Source: Gammaproteobacteria bacterium (GTDB taxonomy: Bacteria; Pseudomonadota; Gammaproteobacteria; Coxiellales; Coxiellaceae). From it: a stretch of DNA of 5,537 nt. This document shows, one piece after another, positions 1-5,537 of the stretch. The translations under genes were made by a program, and so were the position numbers. Where the stretch lies: positions 1-5,537 of the forward strand of contig JAJFJO010000039.1 of NCBI GenBank assembly GCA_021774015.1. The letters run 5' to 3'. The notes beneath the pieces were generated by a model. The model was given only the letters and a program-made list of their open reading frames with translations, had not been told where the DNA came from and ran no database searches. Numbering within the stretch: position 1 is the stretch's first letter; each line of letters opens with the position of its first letter.

Positions 1-90
1 AATAACACACCCAGAAAATGTCTTGACTACAGGACCCCGAGGGAGCTATTTTTAAAGCTCTTTAAAGAGGAGTGTCGCACTTCACTATAG
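1..90 (+). CDS. IS30-family transposase, C-terminal end (5' part outside window)
   Basis: Frame 1 is open from the first base to a TAG at 88-90 and gives 29 residues. The stretch NTPRKCLDYRTPRELF matches the pattern that closes the catalytic domain of IS30-family DDE transposases (LNNxPRKxLxYRTPxEVF), and the tail CRTSL also resembles the usual ends of these proteins. IS30 transposases are about 300-400 residues long, so roughly 90% of the gene lies to the left, and I cannot tell whether it is intact. The enzyme would cut and join the ends of its own insertion sequence. The gene points toward gltA and converges with it. The family call rests on remembered family patterns over a short stretch; no other family fits as well. 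Confidence 0.8.
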   Translation, partial: NNTPRKCLDYRTPRELFLKLFKEECRTSL

Positions 91-98
91 AATTCGCC
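1..98 (+). mobile_element. Right end of an IS30-family insertion sequence (left part outside window)
   Basis: The transposase tail stops at position 90. In IS30-family elements the right terminal inverted repeat overlaps or closely follows the transposase stop, so the repeat should fall in about 73-98 (GTGTCGCACTTC near 73-84 through GAATTCGCC at 90-98). The exact boundary is an estimate: the matching left repeat and the target-site duplication are not in the window. Beyond about position 100 the sequence turns very AT-rich and has no further element-like features. Confidence 0.6.
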
Positions 99-167
99 CT
101 TATTAATTACAGTATTACATTGATAAACATGATTTAACTGCGTTTTTCAGGTTTAATGTGACGACTT

Positions 168-191
168 AAAAAAAAAGCTTTTTTAGCGCTT
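168..191 (-). terminator. Possible weak intrinsic terminator of gltA
   Basis: Read on the minus strand, the last codons of gltA and the bases after its stop can form AAGC (188-191), a 9-base loop, GCTT (175-178), followed by seven T (168-174). The same place holds a perfect 14-base palindrome AAAAAAGCTTTTTT (171-184). The stem is only four pairs and the signal overlaps the stop codon, so it is poor by E. coli standards, but it is the only stem-plus-T-run between gltA and the IS end. Termination could instead be factor-dependent. Confidence 0.35.
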
Positions 192-1481
192 GCTTAAAGC
201 AACAACATCGCGCTCAATTGCTCCTGTATACAGCTGGCGTGGGCGTGCGATGCGTTGTTTAGGGTCGCTGATCATTTCCATCCAGTGTGACACCCAGCCG
301 ACAGTTCTTGCAATAGCGAAAATTACAGTGAACATATTGGTTGGAATACCCAATGCGCTCAGTGTTAAGCCAGAATAAAAATCGACATTGGGATACAATT
401 TTTTCTGAACAAAATAATCATCTTCTAGTGCGATTTTTTCCAGTTTCATCGCAAGTTTAAATAGAGGTTCGTCGTGTAAACCAACGGCATCTAACACCTC
501 ATGGCAGGTTTCTTTCATAACTTTTGCACGAGGATCATAGTTTTTATAAACGCGATGACCAAACCCCATTAAGCGGAAGGGATCATTTCTATCTTTAGCT
601 TTTGCGATATAGGTATCGATATTGTCTTCGCTACCAATCGTTTGAAGCATATTGAGGCAGGCTTCGTTAGCACCACCATGCGCAGGTCCCCATAATGCGC
701 TAATACCTGCAGCAATACAGGCAAATGGATTTGCGCCGGTTGAACCAGCAACACGCACAGTCGATGTGGATGCATTTTGTTCGTGATCTGCATGTAAGGT
801 AAAAATACGATCCATAGCACGTACCAAAATAGGGTTGGGTGGCGTGCTGTCATCGTAAGGTGTATCAAACATCATGTTGAGAAAGTTTTCAGCATAACCC
901 ATTTTCTTGTGTGGGTGGGTGAAAGGTTCGCCAACAGAGTATTTGTAGCACATGGCAGCGATGGTTGGCATCTTTGCAATTAGGCGAATGGCTGATAGTT
1001 CGCGGTGTTTAGGATTTTGAATATCCAAAGAATCGTGATAAAACGCAGAGAGAGCACCAACCACTCCGACCATGACGGCCATCGGGTGGGCATCACGACG
1101 AAAGCCGGTAAAGAACTTGGTGATTTGCTCATGAACTTGGATGTGATTTTTAATTTTTCCAGTAAAATGATCGTAGTCGCTTGGGTTAGGGAGTTCTCCA
1201 TACATAAGGAGGTAACATACCTCGAGGTAGTCTGTATCAAAAGCAAGTTGATCAATCGGGTAGCCGCGATAAAGAAGAACGCCTTTCTCCCCATCAATGA
1301 ATGTGATTTTAGATTCGCACGCCGCGGTTGAAACGAAGCCGGGGTCAAAAGTGAAAGCGCCGTGGGAGCCAAGCTTGTTAACCTCGATGACATCTTGACC
1401 TAGTGTCCCTTGAAGAACAGGAAGTTCAATATTTTCACCTTCAAACTGTAATTTAGCATCATTACTAGAGTTTTGTTCCAT
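183..1481 (-). CDS. gltA: Citrate synthase, type II (hexameric, gammaproteobacterial form)
   Basis: GltA condenses acetyl-CoA and oxaloacetate to citrate in the cytoplasm, the entry step of the TCA cycle. The 432-residue product is close to the 427 of E. coli GltA and appears complete. The catalytic triad is visible: His268 in WGPAHGG (E. coli His264), His309 in GFGHRVYKNYDPRA (His305) and Asp367 in PNVDFYSG (Asp362); the C-terminal substrate-binding motif ARPRQLYTG spans 412-420. The N-terminal region before about residue 60 corresponds to the extra domain of the NADH-regulated type II enzymes; NADH inhibition is expected for the family but not shown here. The start is ATG (complement of 1479-1481) with AGGGAGA six bases upstream (complement of 1488-1494). 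The gene is transcribed away from sdhC from its own promoter. A type I or methylcitrate synthase is less likely given the length and N-terminal extension. Confidence 0.97.
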   Translation of the reverse strand: MEQNSSNDAKLQFEGENIELPVLQGTLGQDVIEVNKLGSHGAFTFDPGFVSTAACESKITFIDGEKGVLLYRGYPIDQLAFDTDYLEVCYLLMYGELPNPSDYDHFTGKIKNHIQVHEQITKFFTGFRRDAHPMAVMVGVVGALSAFYHDSLDIQNPKHRELSAIRLIAKMPTIAAMCYKYSVGEPFTHPHKKMGYAENFLNMMFDTPYDDSTPPNPILVRAMDRIFTLHADHEQNASTSTVRVAGSTGANPFACIAAGISALWGPAHGGANEACLNMLQTIGSEDNIDTYIAKAKDRNDPFRLMGFGHRVYKNYDPRAKVMKETCHEVLDAVGLHDEPLFKLAMKLEKIALEDDYFVQKKLYPNVDFYSGLTLSALGIPTNMFTVIFAIARTVGWVSHWMEMISDPKQRIARPRQLYTGAIERDVVALSKR

Positions 1482-1517
1482 TAATTATCTCCCTGTTATT
1501 CGCCTAAGTCGCCCTAG

Positions 1518-1546
1518 ACTATAGACAATTATTTTCAGTTTTACAA
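1518..1546 (-). promoter_or_regulatory. Predicted sigma-70 promoter of gltA
   Basis: On the minus strand, TTGTAA (complement of 1541-1546, 4/6 to the -35 consensus) and TATAGT (complement of 1518-1523, 5/6 to the -10 consensus) are separated by exactly 17 bases. Transcription would begin near 1511 and leave a leader of about 30 bases before the gltA ATG, containing its ribosome-binding site. This is by far the best promoter match upstream of gltA, but it is predicted only from motif fit. Confidence 0.6.
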
Positions 1547-1557
1547 AGAAAAGCGCA

Positions 1558-1577
1558 ATGGGCAATAAATTACCCAT
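1558..1577. promoter_or_regulatory. Imperfect dyad between the gltA and sdhC promoters; possible operator
   Basis: ATGGG at 1558-1562 is mirrored by CCCAT at 1573-1577, and AAT (1564-1566) pairs with ATT (1569-1571). The 20-base site is therefore symmetrical except for one mismatched pair and the two central bases. It lies 11 bases upstream of the gltA -35 box and 14 bases upstream of the sdhC -35 box, where a shared activator or repressor could bind. The short hexamer GCAATG also occurs on both sides (1555-1560 and 1581-1586). I do not recognise it as the site of a named regulator, and AT-rich DNA yields short dyads by chance. Confidence 0.35.
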
Positions 1578-1591
1578 AAAGCAATGTTTTA

Positions 1592-1620
1592 TTGTTTCTA
1601 TTAGTTATTTTCGTTATAAT
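1592..1620 (+). promoter_or_regulatory. Predicted sigma-70 promoter of the sdhCDAB-sucA operon
   Basis: A perfect -10 box TATAAT lies at 1615-1620, with a weaker -35 box TTGTTT at 1592-1597 (3/6 to consensus) and a 17-base spacer. Transcription would start at about 1626-1628, leaving a leader of about 36 bases before sdhC. Since this start is downstream of the in-frame ATG at 1558, it also argues that the ATG is not the sdhC start. Confidence 0.65.
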
Positions 1621-1651
1621 CACGCTCATATTTGGCTAAAAAATCAGCAAA

Positions 1652-1656
1652 AAGGA
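1652..1656 (+). promoter_or_regulatory. Ribosome-binding site that sets the sdhC GTG start
   Basis: AAGGA at 1652-1656 is six bases before GTG 1663. The far-upstream ATG at 1558 has no purine-rich site at the right distance (only GAAAAGCG precedes it). Confidence 0.75.
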
Positions 1657-1662
1657 CTCAGT

Positions 1663-2037
1663 GTGGACAAAAAAAGACCGGTATTTTTAAGCGTAACGAA
1701 ATATCGTTTCCCGCTTATGGCAATAACGTCGGTGTTACATCGGATCTCTGGTGTCGTGATGTTTATTTTATTACCCTTTATGGTTTACCTACTTCACGGT
1801 TCGTTGGTGTCAGCTGCCAGTTTTCAGCACACCAAAGAGTTGTTGTCTGACCCCATCGCAATTTTTTTCTTATGGGCTATGATATCCGCCGTGTTATTTC
1901 ACTTGATTGCGGGCATGCGGCATCTTTTGATGGATATGGGATATTTTGAAGGGCTAGGTGCCAGTAAAATCACGGCTTATATCGTGATGACAACAGCGCT
2001 GGTCTTGATCGTATTAACAGGAGTGTGGTTATGGTAG
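1663..2037 (+). CDS. sdhC: Succinate dehydrogenase cytochrome b556 subunit
   Basis: SdhC is one of the two membrane anchors of complex II; it helps bind haem b and forms part of the ubiquinone site in the inner membrane. From GTG 1663 the protein has 124 residues (E. coli 129) and begins MDKKRPVFLSV, similar to the family's KKQRPVNLDL start. The ITSVLHRISG segment carries Ser23 and Arg27 (E. coli Ser27 and Arg31 of the quinone site). His80 in FHLIAGMRHLLMDMG is the expected haem ligand (E. coli His84). Three membrane segments are visible, at about 22-46, 62-87 and 101-124. An in-frame ATG at 1558 would add 35 residues with no family counterpart and lies upstream of the predicted transcription start, so I reject it. 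First gene of the operon, overlapping sdhD by 7 bases. Confidence 0.95.
   Translation: MDKKRPVFLSVTKYRFPLMAITSVLHRISGVVMFILLPFMVYLLHGSLVSAASFQHTKELLSDPIAIFFLWAMISAVLFHLIAGMRHLLMDMGYFEGLGASKITAYIVMTTALVLIVLTGVWLW
2019..2023 (+). promoter_or_regulatory. Ribosome-binding site for sdhD, inside the end of sdhC
   Basis: AGGAG at 2019-2023 is seven bases before ATG 2031 and only one base before the alternative GTG 2025, so it favours ATG 2031. The site lies within the last codons of sdhC, which suggests translational coupling of the two anchor subunits. Confidence 0.7.
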
Positions 2038-2366
2038 CGGAAAGAAGCAAGGCAGGCTATCGAGATTGGTTGGTGCAGCGTATTACGGCCGTACTCATAG
2101 GCGCTTATACCCTCTTTTTGTTAGTTTATTTTTTAAACAACCCTTCGGTAAATTATCAAGAATGGTATGGCTTGTTCCATCATGTCCTCATGAAAATGGC
2201 TACTTTTGTTGTGTTGCTTAGCATTATCTGGCACGCCTGGATTGGTTTGTGGACTGTGTTCACGGATTATGTGAAGCCTAAAGCTGTGCGCTTGTTACTT
2301 GAAATTATGGTTGGTGTTTTACTGCTTGCTTACCTCGGCTGGATTTTAGAAATCTTGTGGGGATAG
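2031..2366 (+). CDS. sdhD: Succinate dehydrogenase hydrophobic membrane anchor subunit
   Basis: SdhD pairs with SdhC to hold the catalytic SdhAB dimer on the inner membrane and completes the haem and ubiquinone sites. The product from ATG 2031 has 111 residues (E. coli 115). It carries the diagnostic HAWIGLW segment with His68 (E. coli His71, the other haem ligand) and TDYVKP with Asp79 and Tyr80 (E. coli Asp82 and Tyr83, the latter a quinone contact). Three hydrophobic segments span about 18-36, 50-76 and 86-110. Its start overlaps the sdhC stop, so the two are probably made in equal amounts. A GTG two codons upstream (2025) is possible but badly placed relative to the ribosome-binding site. 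Confidence 0.95.
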   Translation: MVAERSKAGYRDWLVQRITAVLIGAYTLFLLVYFLNNPSVNYQEWYGLFHHVLMKMATFVVLLSIIWHAWIGLWTVFTDYVKPKAVRLLLEIMVGVLLLAYLGWILEILWG

Positions 2367-2383
2367 ACCAAAAAGAATATTTG

Positions 2384-2388
2384 AAGGA
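2384..2388 (+). promoter_or_regulatory. Ribosome-binding site that sets the sdhA start
   Basis: AAGGA at 2384-2388 is seven bases before ATG 2396. The frame also holds a GTG at 2357, inside the end of sdhD, which would add 13 charged residues not typical of SdhA and has no comparable site. Confidence 0.75.
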
Positions 2389-2395
2389 AATTGAA

Positions 2396-4156
2396 ATGAA
2401 TTTACCGGTTAAAGAATTTGATGCTGTGCTTGTTGGTGCTGGTGGTGCTGGCATGCGTGCAGCTTTGCAAATGGCCCAGTCTAATTATAAAGTAGCGGTC
2501 ATATCAAAAGTATATCCAACACGTTCTCATACCGTATCTGCGCAAGGGGGCATTGCCGCTGCGTTAGGTAATGTCATGGAAGATAAGTGGCAGTGGCACA
2601 TGTATGACACGGTGATGGGGTCCGACTTTTTAGGTGACCAAGACGCTATCGAATACATGTGTGAGCATGCGCCCGCTGCAGTTATTGAGCTCGAGCACAT
2701 GGGTTTACCTTTTTCACGTTTGGATGACGGTAAAATTTATCAACGGGCATTTGGCGGTCATACACGTAACTTTGGTGCTGAGTTAGCACGTCGTACGTGT
2801 GCCGCAGCAGATCGCACAGGTCATGCCATGTTACATACATTGTTTCAAAAAAACGTTGAAGCTAACACACATTTTTTTAGTGAATGGTATGCACTAGATT
2901 TGGTGAAATGTAAGGATGGCACGGTTGCTGGCGTCGTTGCGATGTGTATGGAAACGGGCGAATTAGTTTTATTTAAATCGCGAGCTACAATTCTTGCGAC
3001 AGGTGGAGCAGGTCGTATTTTTCAAACGACGACAAATGCGTATACCAATACGGGAGATGGTATTGGTATGACATTGCGTGCTGGGCTACCATTGCAAGAT
3101 ATGGAATTTTGGCAGTTTCACCCAACCGGTATTGCCGGGGTTGGCTGCTTGATGACGGAAGGTTGTCGGGGTGAAGGGGGCTACCTTATTAATAAGGATG
3201 GAGAGCGTTTTATGGAACGTTATTCCCCCCATTTAAAAGATTTAGATTGTCGTGATGTTGTGTCTCGTTCTATGATTTTGGAAATTTTAGAAGGGCGAGG
3301 TGTTGGCCCTAATGCGGATCACGTTTTACTGAAGTTAGATCATCTGGGCGAGAAAGTATTAAATGAACGCTTGCCTGGAATTCTAGAATTGTCACGAACT
3401 TTTGCGGGTGTTGATCCGGTTAAAGAACCTGTTCCTGTAGTGCCAACGTGCCATTATCAAATGGGTGGTATTCCAACCAATATTCATGGCCAAGTGATTA
3501 CTCAAGATCAATCGGGTAATGATAAAATTGTTGAAGGTTTATTTGCTGCGGGTGAATGTGCTTGTGTATCGGTGCATGGCGCCAATCGTTTGGGTACAAA
3601 TTCTTTGCTAGATTTGGTTGTGTTTGGTCGTGCTGTAGGTCTTTATTTAGAGAAAGAGTTAGGTAAAGGTATGGACCTGCGTGAGCCAGATTCTGCGGAA
3701 GTCGATCGTGCATTGGTTCGTTATGATCGCTGGAATAATTCAGCTAATTCGGAAGACCCTTATGAGATTCGTGCAGAGATGAAAAAAGTAATGCAAGAAA
3801 ATTTTGGTGTATTCCGTGATGCTGAACATATGGAAAAAGGTCTAGCGGAGTTAAAAGTTTTAAATGAGCGGTTAGGAAAAGCCAAATTGGCTGATCAAAG
3901 TAAAGCGTTTAATACCACTCGAGTTGAAATGTTAGAGTTAGATAACCAAATGAGCACAGCATTAGCTACGGCAACATTAGCTGAGAAACGTAAAGAAAGC
4001 CGGGGTGCACATGCTCGTAATGATTTTACAGAGCGCGATGATAAAAACTGGATGAAACACTCGTTATATTCTGAAGATGGAACATTAGGTTATCGACCTG
4101 TAAACCTTAAACCCACTAAATCAGAACCTATTGAGGTTCAAGAAAGAAAACATTAA
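2396..4156 (+). CDS. sdhA: Succinate dehydrogenase flavoprotein subunit
   Basis: SdhA oxidises succinate to fumarate on covalently bound FAD, on the cytoplasmic face of complex II, and hands electrons to SdhB. From ATG 2396 it has 586 residues (E. coli 588). The nucleotide-binding motif GAGGAG is at 14-19. His45 in TRSHTVSAQGG is the covalent FAD attachment site. The substrate and catalytic residues are His242 (QFHPTG), Arg286 (CRDVVSR, proton shuttle), His353 (TCHYQMGG) and Arg398 (GANRLGTNSLLD), matching E. coli His242, Arg286, His354 and Arg399. The C-terminal helical and capping part runs to the end without a break. Fumarate reductase (FrdA) is excluded by the sdhCD anchors upstream, the near-identical SdhA numbering and the TCA context. 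It lies 29 bases after sdhD and 17 bases before sdhB. Confidence 0.98.
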   Translation: MNLPVKEFDAVLVGAGGAGMRAALQMAQSNYKVAVISKVYPTRSHTVSAQGGIAAALGNVMEDKWQWHMYDTVMGSDFLGDQDAIEYMCEHAPAAVIELEHMGLPFSRLDDGKIYQRAFGGHTRNFGAELARRTCAAADRTGHAMLHTLFQKNVEANTHFFSEWYALDLVKCKDGTVAGVVAMCMETGELVLFKSRATILATGGAGRIFQTTTNAYTNTGDGIGMTLRAGLPLQDMEFWQFHPTGIAGVGCLMTEGCRGEGGYLINKDGERFMERYSPHLKDLDCRDVVSRSMILEILEGRGVGPNADHVLLKLDHLGEKVLNERLPGILELSRTFAGVDPVKEPVPVVPTCHYQMGGIPTNIHGQVITQDQSGNDKIVEGLFAAGECACVSVHGANRLGTNSLLDLVVFGRAVGLYLEKELGKGMDLREPDSAEVDRALVRYDRWNNSANSEDPYEIRAEMKKVMQENFGVFRDAEHMEKGLAELKVLNERLGKAKLADQSKAFNTTRVEMLELDNQMSTALATATLAEKRKESRGAHARNDFTERDDKNWMKHSLYSEDGTLGYRPVNLKPTKSEPIEVQERKH

Positions 4157-4173
4157 TCGTAAGGGATATTGTC

Positions 4174-4887
4174 ATGAGCACTGCATCGAGAGTAATGAAA
4201 TTTAGTATTTATCGGTATGATCCCGATAAAGATGATAAACCTTATATGCAAGACTTTGAATTAGATATTTCTACTTTTCAAGGTAACATGCTATTAAATG
4301 CACTGGAAGCGCTAAAGGAACAACATCCTAGTTTAGGGTTTCGTCGTTCTTGTGGTGAAGGCGTGTGTGGTTCTGATGGCATGAACGTGAATGGTGCCAA
4401 CGGTCTTGCGTGTATTATGCCATTGGACAAATTACCGGATCATGTGACGTTACGACCGTTGCCTGCTTTCCCTGTCATTCGCGACTTAATTGTTGATATG
4501 GAAAATTTTTTCGATCAGCTTAAAAGGATTAAGCCGTATTTACAGAATAAAGATGCGCTTCCACAAAAAGAACGTCTGCAATCCCCAGAGGATCGTGCAA
4601 AATTAGATGGCATGTATGAATGTATTTTATGTGCGTGTTGCACCAGCTCTTGCCCTTCTTATTGGTGGAACCCGGATAAATATGTGGGTCCTGCAGGTTT
4701 GTTAGCATCTTATCGCTTTATTGTTGATAGTCGCGATACAGAAAAAACAGAGCGCCTTGAAGAGTTGAAAGATCCTTATAGTGTATTTCGTTGCCGTACC
4801 ATTATGAATTGTACGAGTGTATGTCCTAAAGGCTTGAATCCAGCGGAAGCTATTCGCAAAATTCGTACTGAAATGATTAATGCTTAA
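4174..4887 (+). CDS. sdhB: Succinate dehydrogenase iron-sulfur subunit
   Basis: SdhB carries electrons from the SdhA flavin to ubiquinone through three Fe-S clusters. The 237-residue product (E. coli 238) starts at ATG 4174, with AAGGGA at 4161-4166, seven bases upstream; an in-frame ATG at 4195 is less well placed. The [2Fe-2S] domain has Cys60, Cys65, Asp68 and Cys80; aspartate as the third ligand is the same as in E. coli SdhB. The [4Fe-4S] ligands are Cys150, Cys153, Cys156 and Cys217, and the [3Fe-4S] ligands Cys160, Cys207 and Cys213, so all three clusters should form. The family signature SCREGVCGSDG reads SCGEGVCGSDG here: Gly61 replaces the usual arginine. The C-terminal VCPKGLNPAEAI motif is typical. 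Last sdh gene, 34 bases before sucA with no terminator between. Confidence 0.98.
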   Translation: MSTASRVMKFSIYRYDPDKDDKPYMQDFELDISTFQGNMLLNALEALKEQHPSLGFRRSCGEGVCGSDGMNVNGANGLACIMPLDKLPDHVTLRPLPAFPVIRDLIVDMENFFDQLKRIKPYLQNKDALPQKERLQSPEDRAKLDGMYECILCACCTSSCPSYWWNPDKYVGPAGLLASYRFIVDSRDTEKTERLEELKDPYSVFRCRTIMNCTSVCPKGLNPAEAIRKIRTEMINA

Positions 4888-4921
4888 TGAATATTTTTAG
4901 ATTGAAATAGGTGTGAATGAG

Positions 4922-5537
4922 ATGGCAGAGAAAGATATAGATAAAAAAGTTTACGAACAATTTCAAGTGACTTCTTATCTATCTGGCGGTAATGCCCCGT
5001 ATGTCGAAGATTTATACGAAAACTTCTTGCAAGACCCTACTAGTGTTGATCAACAATGGCGCCAGTATTTTGAATCATTGAGCAACGGCACTGGAATGTC
5101 CGATGTTTCTCATCAGGAAATTCGCGAGCATTTTAAAGCGTTGAGCCACCAACCTAAAAATTACGTGGCGGCAATTCCAAGTGCTGAAAAGCAAGAATAT
5201 GTTGATGGGCTAATCGCAGCCTATCGTTGTTTTGGACACTTATACGCAAATATTGACCCTTTGGGTATTGAAAAGTCGATAGATGTTAGGTTGACGTTAG
5301 CACATCATCGTTTGTCTGAATCTGATTATGCGAGTGAATATAATCCGCGAGGATTGTTGGATAAACCTGTTGCAACTTTAAAAGAGATTCATGAAACATT
5401 ACAGCGAAATTACTGTGGTTCGATTGGTGTTGAATGTAGTCGTATTTCTAATGAGGAAGAGCGTCATTGGTTGCGTGACTATGCTGAGAAGAAATTACCG
5501 ACCATCACTCACTCCGTTGATGTTAAAAAAAATATTT
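4922..5537 (+). CDS. sucA: 2-oxoglutarate dehydrogenase E1 component, N-terminal part (3' end outside window)
   Basis: SucA is the thiamine-diphosphate-dependent E1 subunit that decarboxylates 2-oxoglutarate and passes the succinyl group to SucB. The frame stays open from ATG 4922 to the window edge: 205 codons of an expected 930 or so. Residues 18-53 match the N-terminal domain of these enzymes (SYLSGGNAPYVEDLYENFL, then a DP-SVDxxWRxYF pattern), which serves assembly with the rest of the complex. AYR-x2-GHLYANIDPLG at 100-115 and NYCGSIGVE at 163-171 correspond to AYRFRGHQHANLDPLG and TYCGPIGAE of E. coli. The catalytic thiamine-binding domain lies beyond the window. AGGTG (4909-4913) is eight bases before the start; an in-frame GTG at 4913 overlaps it and is less likely. 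Phe104 stands where the family normally has arginine (RGH). Position after sdhB is the usual gammaproteobacterial order, and sucB would be expected next. Confidence 0.95.
   Translation, partial: MAEKDIDKKVYEQFQVTSYLSGGNAPYVEDLYENFLQDPTSVDQQWRQYFESLSNGTGMSDVSHQEIREHFKALSHQPKNYVAAIPSAEKQEYVDGLIAAYRCFGHLYANIDPLGIEKSIDVRLTLAHHRLSESDYASEYNPRGLLDKPVATLKEIHETLQRNYCGSIGVECSRISNEEERHWLRDYAEKKLPTITHSVDVKKNI

Noticed and set aside
23..52. TTGACT and TATTTT spaced like a plus-strand promoter.
   Set aside because: It is inside the transposase coding region, has an 18-base spacer and a poor -10 box, and no gene follows it on the plus strand before the convergent gltA.
58..69. Perfect 12-base palindrome CTCTTTAAAGAG.
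   Set aside because: It lies inside the transposase coding tail (Leu-Phe-Lys-Glu codons), has no T run after it and no partner site; chance is sufficient.
82..101. TCACTATAG followed by GAATTCGCCCTT resembles the end of a T7 promoter joined to the cloning site of TOPO vectors.
   Set aside because: The bases before it encode the tail of an IS30-type transposase in frame and continue into its expected terminal repeat, and the vector sequence that should surround the match is absent on both sides. It is best read as the IS end, though automatic vector screens may flag it.
190..1393. Several open frames of 62-137 codons overlapping gltA on both strands.
   Set aside because: They are shadows of gltA, with no family resemblance and no convincing ribosome-binding sites.
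1632..1850. 72-codon plus-strand frame overlapping sdhC.
   Set aside because: It is an out-of-frame shadow of the well-supported sdhC and its leader; no recognisable domain.
3498..3713. 71-codon minus-strand frame inside sdhA.
   Set aside because: Antisense shadow of a conserved catalytic region; composition is not protein-like and no start signal is seen.
4888..4921. Possible separate promoter or terminator between sdhB and sucA.
   Set aside because: The 34-base gap has no hairpin with a T run and no -35/-10 pair, only the sucA ribosome-binding site.

Overview
The window is a core central-metabolism locus of an AT-leaning gammaproteobacterium. Citrate synthase (gltA) lies on the minus strand, divergent from sdhC-sdhD-sdhA-sdhB-sucA on the plus strand. 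This order matches the classical gammaproteobacterial TCA cluster (gltA / sdhCDAB / sucAB). The SdhA active-site numbering is almost identical to E. coli. The low GC content and the arrangement would fit Legionellales (Legionella/Coxiella-like bacteria), but that lineage guess is an inference from general character, not a proven assignment.

Layout. Positions 1-90 encode the C-terminal 29 residues of an IS30-family transposase that enters from the left; the right end of the insertion sequence is at about position 98. A gap of about 85 bases follows and holds an AT-rich terminator-like signal for gltA. gltA (183-1481, minus) is complete. The 181-base divergent intergenic region (1482-1662) has a good promoter facing each way and, between them, a 20-base imperfect dyad that could be an operator. 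On the plus strand come sdhC (GTG start at 1663), sdhD (ATG 2031, overlapping sdhC by 7 bases), sdhA (ATG 2396), sdhB (ATG 4174) and the first 205 codons of sucA (ATG 4922), which runs off the right edge. Gaps between these genes are 34 bases or fewer, with no terminator or clear internal promoter, so they look like one transcription unit.

How the genes work together. Citrate synthase feeds acetyl-CoA and oxaloacetate into the cycle. SucA is the E1 component of 2-oxoglutarate dehydrogenase. SdhCDAB is respiratory complex II, which oxidises succinate to fumarate and passes electrons through FAD, three Fe-S clusters and haem b to ubiquinone. All catalytic and cofactor-binding residues that I could check are present in GltA, SdhA, SdhB, SdhC and SdhD.

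I found no previously undescribed system here. The points worth a second look are the IS30 end beside gltA, the dyad between the divergent promoters, the weak gltA terminator, and two substitutions at usually conserved residues (SdhB Gly61, SucA Phe104). For sdhC, sdhD and sdhA the longest open frame starts too early; the ribosome-binding sites support shorter starts, given here.
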